Shown one piece after another: positions 24,828 to 35,402 of a DNA stretch of 64,000 bases. Origin of the DNA: Actinopolyspora lacussalsi (GTDB lineage: Bacteria > Actinomycetota > Actinomycetes > Mycobacteriales > Pseudonocardiaceae); the NCBI GenBank assembly GCA_030803735.1, contig JAURUC010000001.1, positions 3,055,501 through 3,119,500 of the forward strand, written 5' to 3'. A program made the position numbers and the translations under genes. Within the stretch, counting starts at the first letter, position 1; each line of letters begins with the position of its first letter. The notes beneath the pieces are model-generated. The model made no database searches. It was not told the origin of the DNA and saw only the letters and a program-made list of their open reading frames with translations.

Positions 24828-26173
24828 TTGGACTCCCCCGGCTCGGCCGCTGCCGCCGCGGCGGCGGCGTGCGGCAGCGCCTCGGCGATGATCTCGAAGG
24901 CGTTGTCGTCCATGGCCGCGTTGACGAACCAGCACTCGAATGCGCTCGGCGGCGGGTAGACCCCGCGCCGCAGCAGCTCGTGGAAGAAGGCGGGGAACCG
25001 CCAGGTCTGCTGTGCCTGCGCACCCGCGAAGTCGTGCACCGGGTTCTCGGTGAAGAAGACGCTGAGCATGTTGCCCGCGAAGGAGATCCGGTGCGGCACT
25101 CCCCGCTCGCGCAGCGAATCGCCCAACAGCTCCCCGAGGCGGCTCGCGTTGCGGTCCAGCGCGGCGTAGACGTCGGCGTCGGCGGCGCGCAGGTTCGCCA
25201 GGCCGGCGGCCACCGCCACCGGATTACCGGCGAGGGTGCCCGCCTGGTAGACGGGACCGCGCGGCGCCAGCAGGTCCATCACATCGGCCCGGCCACCGAA
25301 GGCGGCGGCGGGCAGCCCGCCCGACATCACCTTGCCGAAGGTGTAGAGGTCACCGGCGACGCCGTCCACGCCGTACCAGCCCGCGCGCGAGACGCGGAAA
25401 CCGGTCATGACCTCGTCCATCACCAGCAGCGCACCGGCTTCGCGGGTGATCTCGCGCAGCGCGGCGTTGAAGCCCTCGCGCGGCGGCACCGCGCCCATGT
25501 TGCCCGCGGCGGCCTCGGTGATCACGCAGGCGATCCGGTCGCCGTGCTCGGCGAATGCCCGTCGCACCGCCTCCAGGTCGTTGTAGGGCACCACGATGGT
25601 GTCGGCGGCCTGCGCCTCCGTGACACCGGGAGTGCCGGGCAGTCCGAGGGTCGCCACGCCGGATCCTGCTCCGGCGAGCAGCGAGTCGACGTGACCGTGG
25701 TAGCAGCCGGTGAACTTGAGGACCTTGTCGCGGCCGGTGAACGCGCGCGCCAGCCGGATGGAGGTCATGGTGGCCTCGGTGCCGGAGTTGACCAGCCGCA
25801 CGTGCTCGACGGGGTCGACCCGGTCGATGATCTCCTGCGCGAGGTCGATCTCACCGGTGGCGGGAGTACCGAACGAGAGCCCGTCGACGGCGGCCTCGCG
25901 CACGGCGCCGACCACGTCGGGGTGCGCGTGCCCGTTGATCATCGGCCCCCACGAGGAGACGAGATCGACGTAGCTGTTGCCGTCGGCGTCCCGGAGGTAC
26001 GCGCCCTCACCGTGGACCATGAACCGTGGTGTGCCGCCGACCGAGTGAAACGCACGCACCGGGGAGTTGACCCCGCCCGGGGTCACCGCCTCCGCTCGTT
26101 CGAAGAGCTGCCGGGAGCGGGGCGCCGGATCGGATGCTGCTGTCGTCGCGTTGGCGGGATTATCGGCAGTCAC
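24824..26173 (-). CDS. hemL: Glutamate-1-semialdehyde 2,1-aminomutase
   Basis: A 449-residue PLP enzyme that makes 5-aminolevulinate from glutamate-1-semialdehyde in the C5 heme pathway. Family segments are clear: [37 protein letters not shown] and the PLP-lysine stretch [20 protein letters not shown] 26173 is the start. It works downstream of HemA, encoded about 8 kb away. An Ala-rich C-terminal tail ([16 protein letters not shown]) is longer than usual. Confidence 0.95.
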   Translation of the reverse strand: MTADNPANATTAASDPAPRSRQLFERAEAVTPGGVNSPVRAFHSVGGTPRFMVHGEGAYLRDADGNSYVDLVSSWGPMINGHAHPDVVGAVREAAVDGLSFGTPATGEIDLAQEIIDRVDPVEHVRLVNSGTEATMTSIRLARAFTGRDKVLKFTGCYHGHVDSLLAGAGSGVATLGLPGTPGVTEAQAADTIVVPYNDLEAVRRAFAEHGDRIACVITEAAAGNMGAVPPREGFNAALREITREAGALLVMDEVMTGFRVSRAGWYGVDGVAGDLYTFGKVMSGGLPAAAFGGRADVMDLLAPRGPVYQAGTLAGNPVAVAAGLANLRAADADVYAALDRNASRLGELLGDSLRERGVPHRISFAGNMLSVFFTENPVHDFAGAQAQQTWRFPAFFHELLRRGVYPPPSAFECWFVNAAMDDNAFEIIAEALPHAAAAAAAAEPGESK

Positions 26174-26360
26174 GCCGCCCAGTTTGCCAGGCAGCGGATG
26201 GATGCTACCCGGGGATCCCCCACCCGGGGTGGTGAAGCTCGCGACCGCTTCCGAGGCGCTTTCCGGCCGAACCGCTTTCGTTCGAGCGGTGATCGGTCGA
26301 CGGGTGCCCTCGGCCGATCCCGGGTCGTGGGCCGAACCGATCAGTGCGCGGACGTTCGGT

Positions 26361-26792
26361 TCACGTCCGGGAGTCCGAATCCCGGGTGTCCCCGGAGTCG
26401 GAGGTGGTCCCGGACTCCGCCGTTCTCCCGGACGCGGGCGCGTCCCCGGAGCGGGGCTCCGGCTCGGGACCGCCCCGGGTCGGCTTGCCCGATCGACCGG
26501 CGCGCACTCCCAGTGCCAGGTGGCGGAGGGCGTCGATCAACAGCAGCCCGCCGACCGTTACCGCGAGCACCGCGAGCGCGACCCAACTGCCCAGCATGCG
26601 GGATACGACGGTGCCGCCGGAGGCTTCGGGCAGCTCGATGCGGACCACCGAGTTCTCCCACGCCGGAAAGGCCAGCGCGATCAGTACCGCCGCCAGCAGC
26701 ACCTCGACCCCGAACACGACCAGTCGCCACGGCTGGTGCAACCGACGTGGTGGCCGCTCGGACGCGGTCGGCTCGGATTGGGGATCATGCAC
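26361..26792 (-). CDS. Two-span membrane protein with Ser/Asp-rich tail
   Basis: A 143-residue protein with two membrane helices ([19 protein letters not shown] and [20 protein letters not shown]) and a disordered tail rich in Ser, Asp and Gly. No family recognised with confidence. Start is a GTG. It lies between hemL and further small membrane protein genes on the same strand. Confidence 0.65.
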   Translation of the reverse strand: MHDPQSEPTASERPPRRLHQPWRLVVFGVEVLLAAVLIALAFPAWENSVVRIELPEASGGTVVSRMLGSWVALAVLAVTVGGLLLIDALRHLALGVRAGRSGKPTRGGPEPEPRSGDAPASGRTAESGTTSDSGDTRDSDSRT

Positions 26793-26816
26793 CGAACCAG
26801 CATCGCATGCCGTGAG

Positions 26817-27446
26817 CTACTCCGAACGCAGCAGTGTCGCGAGTTCGGCACGCAGCGCTTCCGGCGAGCGGGCCCAGGCCAGCACCACGGTCTCGGTTTC
26901 CGCCGTGGTGTCGGATTCGAGTCCGCTCACCGGATCGCTCGCGGTTTCGGCCCCGGCATCGGAGTCGACAGCGGTCACCGGCTCGACAGCGGCACCGGAA
27001 CCGTCAACGCTCTCGGGATCACCAGCGCTGTCGGAGTTATCAGCGCTGTCGGGACCGGCGGGCCGCCGCAGCAGCAGCGGGACCTCGGTCATTCCCTTCG
27101 GCACCGTGCTCGCCGCACCGAGTACGCGAGCGGCGCGCGTCGCCGGTTCCGCCTCGGGCAGCACGAGACGGTCGAGCGGGACGGACTCCCCGCCCACGGT
27201 CAGCTCCACTGTGGTCAGCGTTATCGAGTGGAAGCGCCTGCGCGCACGGACCCACGGCACCGCCGCCGCTGCCAGCAGGACCGCCAGCACCGGCCACTGC
27301 GGCAGGTGCAGCGGCCCCGGCGTGGCCAGCTCGACGACCAGGCCGAGCAGGGCGAACGCCGGTCCCCAGAGCAGCGGCCACCAACTCGACCCAGGCTCGG
27401 CATAGCGGACCTCGGCGACCTCGGTCAACGGTCGCCGGCCAACCAT
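26817..27446 (-). CDS. Membrane protein resembling DUF3093
   Basis: About 209 residues. Two membrane helices (WWPLLWGPAFALLGLVVEL, WPVLAVLLAAAAVPWV) are followed by a strand-rich stretch (FHSITLTTVELTVGGESVPL) with PH-like character, then an acidic low-complexity part and a final helix. The layout recalls DUF3093 proteins but I cannot be certain. ATG 27446 lies inside the end of the upstream gene (22-base overlap). Confidence 0.55.
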   Translation of the reverse strand: MVGRRPLTEVAEVRYAEPGSSWWPLLWGPAFALLGLVVELATPGPLHLPQWPVLAVLLAAAAVPWVRARRRFHSITLTTVELTVGGESVPLDRLVLPEAEPATRAARVLGAASTVPKGMTEVPLLLRRPAGPDSADNSDSAGDPESVDGSGAAVEPVTAVDSDAGAETASDPVSGLESDTTAETETVVLAWARSPEALRAELATLLRSE

Positions 27447-27868
27447 TCCGAGGTTTCCCGGCGCCAGAAACACGCCCACGCGAGCGCCGCCAGCACGAGC
27501 ACGATCAGGTTGGAGGCGCTCCAGGATCCGGAAAGCAGCAGCAACAGCACGTGTGCCACGGCGAGCAGGCTGACCGCGATCCGCGCCCACGAGTGCCGCC
27601 GCAGCACCAGCCACGCCAGCCCCGCGTATCCCAGGGCCAACACGACCGCCAGGATCGTGTTGGCCACGAGAAGATCGCGGGCCAGCTGCTCGGCCCGCTC
27701 GGGGAGCAGCCCACTGGCCGCGACGAGCCTGCCGCGCAGCGCACCGAGATCGGTCCACGAGATCACGGCACGGACGAGCAGAAAAACGCCGAGCGCCGCC
27801 CAGAGCCCCAGTCCCGCTCGCAGCGTCCGCGGCACCCCAGTGGGTACCGGTTCGGAGGTGTTCGTCAT
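27425..27868 (-). CDS. Four-span membrane protein
   Basis: A 147-residue membrane protein with about four helices and the segment LVLRRHSWARIAVSLLAVAH. A similar Trp-Ala-Arg pattern is found in the 27906 and 28789 products ([30 protein letters not shown]), so the three look like related members of one family. No function known to me. Confidence 0.7.
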   Translation of the reverse strand: MTNTSEPVPTGVPRTLRAGLGLWAALGVFLLVRAVISWTDLGALRGRLVAASGLLPERAEQLARDLLVANTILAVVLALGYAGLAWLVLRRHSWARIAVSLLAVAHVLLLLLSGSWSASNLIVLVLAALAWACFWRRETSEWLAGDR

Positions 27869-27905
27869 CCGTGCCCGTTCCGCTCGCCGTGGTATCGGAG
27901 TCCGG

Positions 27906-28715
27906 TCACCGTCGCGCCGTCGCCCGGAAGAACCCGTTGGACTGCTTGAGGTAGACCAGCACGATGAAAGCGATCATCGCCAGCAGCGTGATGATGCTCT
28001 GCGTGTAGCTGGTCACCAGCTGTGCCGTGGGGATTTCCAGGGTGTAGCTCCCTTCGGGGAGCTGCACCGTCTGCGGAATGGCGGCGGTGACCATGCCGCT
28101 GAGGGCGTTGAGCATCCAGGCACCGGCGAAAACGGTCAGCGTGACCCTGGCCCAGTTGCGGCCGGCGCGCAGCTTGAACGCGAAGAAGATCCAGAGTCCG
28201 GTGAGCACAACGGAGATGATCAGCCCGAACACGACACCGAACATCATGGCGAACCGCAGCATGTCGTCGCTCATGGCCCCGGAGCTGTCGGAGATGTCCT
28301 CCAGCATCCGGTTCATGTAGTTCCGCTGCAGCACCATGGAGATCACCGACAGCACCGTGGCCAGCACGGGCACCACGATCGCGATCCAGAAGGCGATGTC
28401 GATCGTGTTCGGCCGTGGTGGGCCTTCGATCTCTTGCGCCGAGACCGGCGGCGCGGCGTAGGGGTTGGGATAGCCGCCCTGTGCGGGACCGGCCGGGTAG
28501 CCCTGCTGCGGATAGCCCTGCTGCGGATAGCCCTGCTGGGGATATTCCTGCTGCGGGTGAGGCGCGGGACCGTAGCCGGACTGCTGGAATCCGCCGGACT
28601 GCGGATCGGGTTGTTGGAAGCCACCCGACTGCGGGTCGGGCTGGTACCCGGGCTGCTGCGGGTACTGACCCTGATTAGCGGGATCCTGTTCCCAAGGATT
28701 CTGTGGGGAAGTCAC
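27906..28715 (-). CDS. Membrane protein with Pro/Gln/Gly-rich N-terminal repeats
   Basis: About 269 residues from GTG 28715. The first 100 residues are low complexity with repeats (YPQQGYPQQG; PDPQSGGFQQ twice). Four membrane helices follow, including IDIAFWIAIVVPVLATVLSV and the RNWARVTLTVFAGAW segment shared with its neighbours. Such proteins occur near heme genes in related actinobacteria. Function unknown; the repeat tract may vary in length between strains. Confidence 0.7.
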   Translation of the reverse strand: MTSPQNPWEQDPANQGQYPQQPGYQPDPQSGGFQQPDPQSGGFQQSGYGPAPHPQQEYPQQGYPQQGYPQQGYPAGPAQGGYPNPYAAPPVSAQEIEGPPRPNTIDIAFWIAIVVPVLATVLSVISMVLQRNYMNRMLEDISDSSGAMSDDMLRFAMMFGVVFGLIISVVLTGLWIFFAFKLRAGRNWARVTLTVFAGAWMLNALSGMVTAAIPQTVQLPEGSYTLEIPTAQLVTSYTQSIITLLAMIAFIVLVYLKQSNGFFRATARR

Positions 28716-28788
28716 GCCGAAACCGTAGAAACCCGCCGTCGAGATGTCCAATTTCCACGGTAGCGGGAAAGCCCGCCGGAAACCCCGC

Positions 28789-29346
28789 TCAGCCGGAGCG
28801 AGGAACTCCGGTCCCGGCGAAGAAACGCCTGGACTCACCACGCAGCAGCAGCACGAACACCGCGATGTTCAGTGCCGCGATCACAGTGGTGAACAGCACA
28901 GTCAGCGGCCCGACCGCCATGTCGGGCATCAGCCGCGGATCCAGCAGCGATCGGGCCATGCTGATGACGAACCACGCGAACAACCTGCCGCCGACGTACA
29001 GCCCGCAGAGCACCATCACCAGCACGCGTGCCCAGTTGGCACCACGCGCCATCCGGTTGCCGAAGAACACGTACAACAGCGTCAGCCCGGCCATGAACAA
29101 CAGCGCGAACATGATCCCGCCGTTGGCCGCCGCGTCCACCTCTCGCTGTGACAGCTCGGGGTTGACCCGCCGCAGCTCGCCGATGAGCATCTCGCGGTCG
29201 GCCAACCGCAGCAGCGTGTTCCCCAACCCCACGAGCGCGGCGGTTATCCACAGCCACCTGGCCCACCACACCGAGCGGGGCGGTGCGGTGGGTGCGGAAG
29301 GAGCGCGGTGGTCCACACCGCCGTGCGGGTCGGTCGGCGCGGTCAC
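28789..29346 (-). CDS. Four-span membrane protein coupled to hemB
   Basis: A 185-residue membrane protein, GTG 29346 overlapping the hemB stop (GTGA). It contains [18 protein letters not shown] between the first two helices and the family segment [18 protein letters not shown]. It is the third of three related small membrane proteins. Coupling to hemB suggests co-expression, not necessarily a role in heme synthesis. Confidence 0.75.
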   Translation of the reverse strand: MTAPTDPHGGVDHRAPSAPTAPPRSVWWARWLWITAALVGLGNTLLRLADREMLIGELRRVNPELSQREVDAAANGGIMFALLFMAGLTLLYVFFGNRMARGANWARVLVMVLCGLYVGGRLFAWFVISMARSLLDPRLMPDMAVGPLTVLFTTVIAALNIAVFVLLLRGESRRFFAGTGVPRSG

Positions 29347-30338
29347 GCGGCATCCCCTCCGGACTCCTCGCGCAGCCAGCGGGCCGCCCGCGCGGCCCAG
29401 TAGGTCAGCACGATGTCGGCCCCGGCACGGCGTATCGAGGTCAGGGTCTCCAGCACCGTCCGCTGCCGGTCCAGCCAACCGCGTTCGACGGCGGCCTCGA
29501 CCATCGAGTACTCCCCGGAGACCTGGTAGGCCGCGACCGGGACCTCGGAGATCTCGGCGGTCTGCCTGACGACGTCGGTGTAGGACATGGCGGGTTTGAC
29601 CATCACCATGTCCGCGCCCTCGGCGATGTCCTGCCCGACCTCGCGGGCCGCTTCCCTGCCGTTGGCCGGGTCCTGCTGGTAGGTCTTGCGGTCCCCGGAC
29701 AGCTGGGAGTCCACGGCGTCGCGGAACGGGCCGTAGAAGGCGGAGGAGTACTTGGCCGAGTAGGCCAGCAGCGAGGTGTCGTGGAATCCGGCGGCGTCCA
29801 GCGTCTCCCGGATGGCACCGATCTGCCCGTCCATCATGCCGCTGGGGCCGAGCACGTGCGCCCCCGCCTCGGCCTGCGCCAGCGCCATCTCGCCGTAGAG
29901 CCGCAGCGTGCGGTCGTTGTCGACGTTGCCCTGGTCGTCCAGCACACCGCAGTGCCCGTGGTCGGTGAACTCGTCCAGGCAGGTGTCGGCCATGAGCACG
30001 GTGTCGTCGCCGACCTCGGCCGCGACGTCGCGCAGCGCCACGTTGAGGATCCCGTCCGGGTCGGCGGCGGCCGAGCCGGTGGCGTCCCGTTCACTCGGGA
30101 CGCCGAACAGCATCAGCCCGCCGACCCCGGCCTCGACCGCGTCCACGGCAGCGGCACGCAGCGATTCCCTGGTGTGGTGCGGCACGCCCGGCATGGAGGG
30201 AATCTCGACGGGTTCCGTCGCGCCCTCGCGGACGAACATCGGCAGCACCAGGTGCCGCGGCCGCACCTCGGTCTCGGAGACCAGCCGCCGCAGCGCGGCG
30301 TTGCGGCGCAGCCTGCGCGGGCGGACCGACGGATACAT
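29343..30338 (-). CDS. hemB: Porphobilinogen synthase
   Basis: A 331-residue aminolevulinate dehydratase. It condenses two 5-aminolevulinates to porphobilinogen. The metal-binding segment [34 protein letters not shown], the Schiff-base lysine in [12 protein letters not shown] and YQVSGEYSM are all present. ATG 30338 matches the usual family start ([12 protein letters not shown]); ATG 30356 would add six residues. It is separated from cobA-hemD by about 310 bases that hold copy 2 of the palindrome. Confidence 0.95.
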   Translation of the reverse strand: MYPSVRPRRLRRNAALRRLVSETEVRPRHLVLPMFVREGATEPVEIPSMPGVPHHTRESLRAAAVDAVEAGVGGLMLFGVPSERDATGSAAADPDGILNVALRDVAAEVGDDTVLMADTCLDEFTDHGHCGVLDDQGNVDNDRTLRLYGEMALAQAEAGAHVLGPSGMMDGQIGAIRETLDAAGFHDTSLLAYSAKYSSAFYGPFRDAVDSQLSGDRKTYQQDPANGREAAREVGQDIAEGADMVMVKPAMSYTDVVRQTAEISEVPVAAYQVSGEYSMVEAAVERGWLDRQRTVLETLTSIRRAGADIVLTYWAARAARWLREESGGDAA

Positions 30339-30396
30339 CTCTCGAACACCTCGCATGAGCGATGTGACTGGTTTCGGTTGTCGAAGTTGGTTGCGT

Positions 30397-30418
30397 GGCG
30401 GAACCTCTCGCGGGCTCG
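30397..30418 (-). repeat. Half copy of the large palindrome
   Basis: GGCGGAACCTCTCGCGGGCT is the end arm of the large palindrome in reverse orientation, without the rest of the element. It lies 84 bases from the complete copy 2, so the region has received or lost part of a second copy. Confidence 0.65.
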
Positions 30419-30501
30419 GACCGCCTGCCGTACTCACTCCTCGACACGGCAGGCCGAAACCCGAGCACTCCCGCGGGTCGCGCCCCGACCACCCTCGCAG
30501 T

Positions 30502-30613
30502 CGGCACCGCCGCGGGTTCTCTCGTGCGGCTCTCGCGAGGAAGGCCCGACGTTGTGTAGTAACTACCCGATGTCGGGCCTCCCCGGAGCGAGAGCCGTGC
30601 GAGAGGTTCCGCT
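30502..30613 (+). repeat. Large covarying palindrome, copy 2
   Basis: Same architecture as copy 1: outer arms CTCTCG and CGAGAG, then GGCTCTCGC and GCGAGAGCC, inner GGCCCGAC and GTCGGGCC, but with a three-base loop TAA in place of GTCG. A 24-base unit precedes it. It lies between hemB and cobA-hemD, antisense to the heme transcript. Confidence 0.85.
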
Positions 30614-30650
30614 GAGCGACCACCGCGCCAATCTGACAGGAAAACTCCGA

Positions 30651-32183
30651 TCAGGAACGGCGGGTGCGCTTGGCCTTCTTCGGCGGCGGCAGGGCCCCCT
30701 CGGCACGCAGCTTGGCCGCGTGCTCGGCCAGCGAGTCGACCAGGGACGGCACCTGGGCCTGGTCCGGCCGCACGTCCACCCGGAGCCCGAACTCCTTGGC
30801 GGTCTCGGCCGTCTTGGGGCCGATGCAGGCCACCAGCGTCCTGGCGTGCGGCTTACCCGCGATGCCGACCAGGTTCCGCACGGTCGACGAGGAGGTGAAG
30901 CACACCGCGTCGAACCCACCCGTCTTGATCATCTCGCGGGTCTCGGCGGGCGGCGGCGCGGCGCGGACGGTGCGGTAGGCCGTGACGTCGTCCACCTCCC
31001 AACCGCGCTCGGTCAGCCCGGCCGACAGCGTCTCGGTGGCGATGTCGGCGCGCGGCAGCAGCACCCTGGCGACGGGGTCGAGCACCTCGTCGTGCGGCGG
31101 GAAGTCCTGCAGCAGCCCCTCGCTCGACTGGTCACCGGAGGGCAACAGCTCGGGGTTGATCCCGAAGGAACGCACCTTCTCGGCCGTGGCCTCCCCGACG
31201 CAGGCGATCTTGACGCCGGAGAACGCGCGTGCGTCGAGGCCGAACTCGTGGAACTTCTCCCACACCGCGCGGACCGCGTTGGCGGAGGTGAACACGACCC
31301 ACTGGTAGCGGCCGTCCACCAGCCCCTTGACGGCCCGCTCCATCTGGGCCGGACTGCGCGGCGGCTCCACCGAGATGGTGGGAACCTCGTGCGCGACGGC
31401 ACCGTGCGACCACAGCCGGTCACTCATCGCCCCGGCCTGATCCTTGGTGCGCGGCACCAGGACCTTCCAGCCGTAGAGCGCCCTGGTCTCCCACCAGGAC
31501 AGCGCCGCGCGGTTGCCCGCGGCGGTGCCGACGGTGACCACCAGCTGTCCCTGGAGCTCACCGGCGTCGCCGGGCAGCGAGGCCAGGGTGGTGTCGATGG
31601 TGCGCTCGGACACGGTGGTTCCGGAGGCGGTGACCGCGGCCGGAGTCTGCGGGCTCATGCCGTGCTCGGTCAGCGCGGAGGCGGCCTCCGCGAGGTGACT
31701 GCCGGAAGCGTGCAGCACGACCGGGCCGTTGGTGGAGGCCAGCGCGGCCCAGTCCACCTCGCCGCGCACGTCTACCTCCGCGTGTGCGGAACCGAGCGCG
31801 ACGCCCGCGTAGGCGGGAACAGCCGTCCCCGCGGACACTCCCGGAACCACTTCGAAGGAGACGTCGGTCTTGGCGATCTCCTGCACCTCGCGCACCACCG
31901 CGTCGGCGGTGAACGGGTCACCGGCGACCAGCCGCACCACGGGGCGGCCGGTCTGGGCCTCGCCCGCCAGGTTGCCCGCCACGTCGGCGGGATCACCGAC
32001 GGCCGGACGCACCTCGGCGGCGTCGTCGGCGAGTCCGGACACCTCGGCGGGCACGTCCGGATCGGTGACGACGAGCGAAGCGTGTGTAAGCAACTGCCTG
32101 GCCCGGACGGTGAGCAGGCCCGAATCACCGGGACCGGAGCCCACGAAAGCCACTCGTCCGGGGGTATTGCGTGCTCGGGTCAT
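30651..32183 (-). CDS. hemD: Uroporphyrinogen-III C-methyltransferase/synthase fusion
   Basis: A 510-residue fusion. Residues 1-240 are the CobA/SUMT-type methyltransferase (VAFVGSGPGDSGLLTVRA, VVRLVAGDPF, VVPGVSAGTAVPAYAG), and 250-500 the HemD synthase (VLVPRTKDQAGAMSDRL, VVFTSANAVRAVWEKF, FTSSSTVRNLVG, CIGPKTAETAKEFG), ending in a basic tail. It closes hydroxymethylbilane to uroporphyrinogen III and may methylate it towards siroheme. ATG 32183 has GGGGAG 7-8 bases upstream and is preferred to ATG 32198. The methyltransferase part looks somewhat divergent, so activity of that half is less sure. Confidence 0.92.
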   Translation of the reverse strand: MTRARNTPGRVAFVGSGPGDSGLLTVRARQLLTHASLVVTDPDVPAEVSGLADDAAEVRPAVGDPADVAGNLAGEAQTGRPVVRLVAGDPFTADAVVREVQEIAKTDVSFEVVPGVSAGTAVPAYAGVALGSAHAEVDVRGEVDWAALASTNGPVVLHASGSHLAEAASALTEHGMSPQTPAAVTASGTTVSERTIDTTLASLPGDAGELQGQLVVTVGTAAGNRAALSWWETRALYGWKVLVPRTKDQAGAMSDRLWSHGAVAHEVPTISVEPPRSPAQMERAVKGLVDGRYQWVVFTSANAVRAVWEKFHEFGLDARAFSGVKIACVGEATAEKVRSFGINPELLPSGDQSSEGLLQDFPPHDEVLDPVARVLLPRADIATETLSAGLTERGWEVDDVTAYRTVRAAPPPAETREMIKTGGFDAVCFTSSSTVRNLVGIAGKPHARTLVACIGPKTAETAKEFGLRVDVRPDQAQVPSLVDSLAEHAAKLRAEGALPPPKKAKRTRRS

Positions 32184-32197
32184 CAGGGCACTCCCCA

Positions 32198-33136
32198 TCA
32201 ACTACTGCCGGGGCCGCTGAGCGACGCGGCCCTGGCTTCGAGCAGCTGGGCGGCGACATCCCTGCCCAGCTGCTCAGCGGCGGTCGTCTCACCAGTGGCG
32301 GATGCGCGCACCAACCTGTTCTCGTCGGTCGCCACCACCCCGCGCATGGACAGCCGGTAAACCACACGGCCGTCATCGTCGAGGTCCTCCACCACCCCGG
32401 CCAATGCGCCGACGGGCGCAGTACAGCCGGCTTCGAGCGCTGCCAACATGGCGCGCTCGGCGGCCACCGCGACGCGGCTGGCCTCATCGTCCAACACGGA
32501 CTGCAGCAAGTGCTCGGTGTCCACGTCGTCGACGCGACATTCCACCGCCAGCGCGCCCTGAGCGGGTGCGGGCAGCATCTGCAGTGGATCGAGCGATTCA
32601 GTGATCACCTCAAGCCGGCCCACCCTGGCCAGGCCCGCGCGGGCCAGAACGACGGCGTCCAGCTCGCCGTCGCTCACCTTGCGCATTCGGGTGTCCACAT
32701 TGCCACGAATACCGCGCGTTTCCAGCCCCAGTCCCAGGGCTTCCAGCTGGCTTGCGCGGCGCGGCGAACCGGTCCCCACGACGGAGCCCGGCGGCAGTTC
32801 CCCCAACGTCAGATCGTCCCGTGCCACCAGCGCGTCCCGGGGGTCCTCCCTCGGTGGGACGGCCGCCAGCGCCAGTCGGGGATCGGGCGCGGTGGGCAGA
32901 TCCTTGTACGAGTGCACCGCCACATCGACCTCTCCGGCGGCGAGTGCCTCGCGCAACGCGGAGGTGAAAACACCGACACCGATCTCGGTGACCGGGGCCT
33001 GTGACTGGTCACCGGACGTGGCGATCCGGACCAGTTCGGTCGTGTAACCGGCGCGTTCCAACTCCTCGGCGACCATGGAACTCTGCGCCATCGCCAGCGC
33101 GCTTCCCCTGGTACCGATCCGGAGGGTTCTGGTCAA
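32198..33136 (-). CDS. hemC: Hydroxymethylbilane synthase
   Basis: A 312-residue porphobilinogen deaminase. Segments [29 protein letters not shown] and the cofactor cysteine in [11 protein letters not shown] are present. It polymerises four porphobilinogens on a dipyrromethane cofactor. The start appears to be TTG 33136, overlapping the hemA stop (TTGA) with GTGAGG five bases upstream. It is the third gene of rex-hemA-hemC-hemD. Confidence 0.95.
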   Translation of the reverse strand: MTRTLRIGTRGSALAMAQSSMVAEELERAGYTTELVRIATSGDQSQAPVTEIGVGVFTSALREALAAGEVDVAVHSYKDLPTAPDPRLALAAVPPREDPRDALVARDDLTLGELPPGSVVGTGSPRRASQLEALGLGLETRGIRGNVDTRMRKVSDGELDAVVLARAGLARVGRLEVITESLDPLQMLPAPAQGALAVECRVDDVDTEHLLQSVLDDEASRVAVAAERAMLAALEAGCTAPVGALAGVVEDLDDDGRVVYRLSMRGVVATDENRLVRASATGETTAAEQLGRDVAAQLLEARAASLSGPGSS

Positions 33137-34557
33137 CGGTCCTCACCGTCCTGTTCGGAACGATCGCGCGAGACCGCGGCGGCCCTGGGAGGCTGGGCGT
33201 GCGAGACCGAGGTGCGCGTGCCCGACACGGCGTGCTCGCCCTCCTCGACGGCCTGCGGGGTGCCGATGGCCGCGGCGGTTTGCGGATCGAGTTCGAATAG
33301 CTCACGAAGCGCGTCGGCGTAACCGGAGCCACCCGGGGCCGACGCCAGTTGTTTGACCCGGACGGTCGGAGCGTGCAGCAGCTTGTCCACCACGCGGCGG
33401 ACGGTACGGGCGAGCTCCCCGCGGACGTCCGTGTCGAGCTCGGGCAGCCGGGAGTCCAACCGGAGCAGTTCGGAGTCCACGACCTCCGCCGCGCGCTTGC
33501 GCAACGCGGTCACGGTGGGGGTCACCTCGGCCGAACGCTGCGCGGCCAGGTAGGAGCGGACCTCCTCCGCGATGAGGTCTCCCGCCTCCTGCCTGGCTCC
33601 GCCGCCGTGCTGATCGGCCAGCCTGCGCTGCAGCGACTCCAGGTCCACCACGGTGACTCCCGCCAGCTCGGCCACCTCGGGCTCGATGTCCCGCGGCAGC
33701 CCGAGATCGCAGCACAGCAGCGGTGCGTCCGAGGACCTCTCCGCGAGAGCACTCGACACGGTGGCGGTGTCGACCACGGCCCCGACGGCTCCGGTGCAGG
33801 TGACCACCAGGTCCGCGTCGCGGATGGCGCCGCTGAGTTCGGAAAGCGCGACCGTGTCGGCCGACAGCCCCTCCGAACGCAGCGACTCGGCCAGCCGGTC
33901 ACCGTTGCCGGAAGTGCGGTTGGCGATCACCACCTCGGCGACCCCGAGCCGTTTGAGCTGCGAAGCGGCCAACGCGCCCATCGATCCCGCACCGACCAGC
34001 AGGGCGGAACGGCCCGAAAGGCTCGTCAACACGTTCTCGGCGTCGGACAGCGCCTCGGAGACCACCGAGGCTCCGGCGGCGTCGATGTCGGTCTCGGAGT
34101 GCACCCGTTTGCCGACCCGGAGCGCCTGCTGCGCCAACTCGTGCAGCGTCTTGCCGACCGTCTCGGCCTCATCGGCGTCGCTGTACGCCTGCCGCAGCTG
34201 CCCGAGGATCTGGGCCTCGCCGACGACCATCGAGTCCAGCCCGGCGGCGACGGAGAACAGGTGCTCGACGACGGCTCCGGCGTAGTGCACGTAGAGGTGG
34301 TCGGCCAGTTCGCTGAACTCGACCCCGGCGTGCCTGGAAAGCACCGAGGTGACGTCGTCGAGACCACCGTGGAAGGTTTCGGTCACCGCGTAGACCTCCA
34401 CGCGGTTGCACGTGGCCACCAGCATCGCCTCGCAGATGTGCTCGCTGCGAAGCAGCTCGTGCAGCAGCTTGCCGACGTCGTCGGCACCGACCGCCATACG
34501 TTCGAGCATTCGTACCGGGGAGCTGTTGTGCGACAGACCGACGGTGAGCAGATTCAC
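33133..34557 (-). CDS. hemA: Glutamyl-tRNA reductase
   Basis: A 474-residue enzyme that reduces glutamyl-tRNA to glutamate-1-semialdehyde, the first committed heme step. The catalytic Cys50 lies in [11 protein letters not shown], with [10 protein letters not shown] at the start, NADPH motif GAGSMGAL and CDLGLPRDI further on. Its ATG overlaps the rex stop by four bases, so it is expected to answer to Rex. An extended C-terminus of about 40 residues is charged and probably disordered. Confidence 0.96.
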   Translation of the reverse strand: MNLLTVGLSHNSSPVRMLERMAVGADDVGKLLHELLRSEHICEAMLVATCNRVEVYAVTETFHGGLDDVTSVLSRHAGVEFSELADHLYVHYAGAVVEHLFSVAAGLDSMVVGEAQILGQLRQAYSDADEAETVGKTLHELAQQALRVGKRVHSETDIDAAGASVVSEALSDAENVLTSLSGRSALLVGAGSMGALAASQLKRLGVAEVVIANRTSGNGDRLAESLRSEGLSADTVALSELSGAIRDADLVVTCTGAVGAVVDTATVSSALAERSSDAPLLCCDLGLPRDIEPEVAELAGVTVVDLESLQRRLADQHGGGARQEAGDLIAEEVRSYLAAQRSAEVTPTVTALRKRAAEVVDSELLRLDSRLPELDTDVRGELARTVRRVVDKLLHAPTVRVKQLASAPGGSGYADALRELFELDPQTAAAIGTPQAVEEGEHAVSGTRTSVSHAQPPRAAAVSRDRSEQDGEDR

Positions 34558-35402
34558 GGCCGAACCACCATCCCGTCCACCGGGCTGATCCCGGTGTTCA
34601 CATCACGATTTTCCGACTGGGGCGCCCCGGTCGCCGCGTGCTCGGAGCCGGTGGAGTCGGGGGTTTCCTGACTCCGCCGGGCCACGTGGAAGGAGAGGAT
34701 CTGCATCTCCACGGCGAGATCGACCTTGCGCACCTCGACCTCCTCGGGGACCTGCAGAACCACGGGCGCGAAATTCAGGATGCACCGAACCCCCGCCTTG
34801 ACCAACCGGTCACAGACGTCCTGGGCACCTTTCGCGGGAGTGGCTATGGCGCCGATGGTCACGTCCCGTTCGGCACACACCCGGGGAATGTCGTCGACGT
34901 GGTCGACCGGGATGCCGCCGACGGGAACCCCCATCAGGTCGGGATCGAGATCGAACAGCGCCGCGACGGGAAAGCCCCGGCTGGGAAAACCACCGTAGTT
35001 CGCCAGTGCGTGCCCCAGGTTGCCGATACCGATCACCGCGACCCTGTTCTGCTGGGTCAACCCCAGGGTGCGTTCGATCTGCCCGATGAGTACGGCGACC
35101 TCGTAGCCGACTCCCCTGGTGCCGTAGGAGCCTATGTAGGAGAGATCCTTGCGGAGCTTCGCCGAGTTCACACCGGCCGCGACGGCCAGCTCCTCGCTGG
35201 AGACGGTGTGCACCTCCCGCTCGTGGAGACCGGAAAGCACACGCAGGTACACCGCGAGCCGTGCCACGGCCGCTTCCGGGATCGACCTGGCACGATCCTG
35301 CGGCTCGGGGATGCTCACCCCTTCCGACTCCGACGACCGCGATTCCGCCGTGCTCGCGGCTTTCGCTTCGCCGTCTCGCACGTCGTCTCCGTGCGCCGTC
35401 AC
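34554..35402 (-). CDS. rex: Redox-sensing repressor Rex
   Basis: A 282-residue repressor. Residues 40-100 are the winged helix ([37 protein letters not shown]) and residues 119-210 the Rossmann domain ([19 protein letters not shown]) that reads NADH/NAD+. It heads rex-hemA-hemC-hemD and a Rex operator lies at 35618-35635, so it controls its own operon as in Streptomyces. GTG 35402 was chosen; the longer frame to 35672 runs across the operator. N- and C-terminal extensions (about 35 and 40 residues) exceed the core. Confidence 0.94.
   Translation of the reverse strand: MTAHGDDVRDGEAKAASTAESRSSESEGVSIPEPQDRARSIPEAAVARLAVYLRVLSGLHEREVHTVSSEELAVAAGVNSAKLRKDLSYIGSYGTRGVGYEVAVLIGQIERTLGLTQQNRVAVIGIGNLGHALANYGGFPSRGFPVAALFDLDPDLMGVPVGGIPVDHVDDIPRVCAERDVTIGAIATPAKGAQDVCDRLVKAGVRCILNFAPVVLQVPEEVEVRKVDLAVEMQILSFHVARRSQETPDSTGSEHAATGAPQSENRDVNTGISPVDGMVVRP

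Noticed and set aside
29283..32360. A 1025-aa plus-strand frame opposite hemB and cobA-hemD
   Set aside because: It is antisense to two clear heme genes and shows the His/Gln/Arg-rich composition of GC-rich antisense frames. The same applies to 24869-26815 opposite hemL and 26067-28763.
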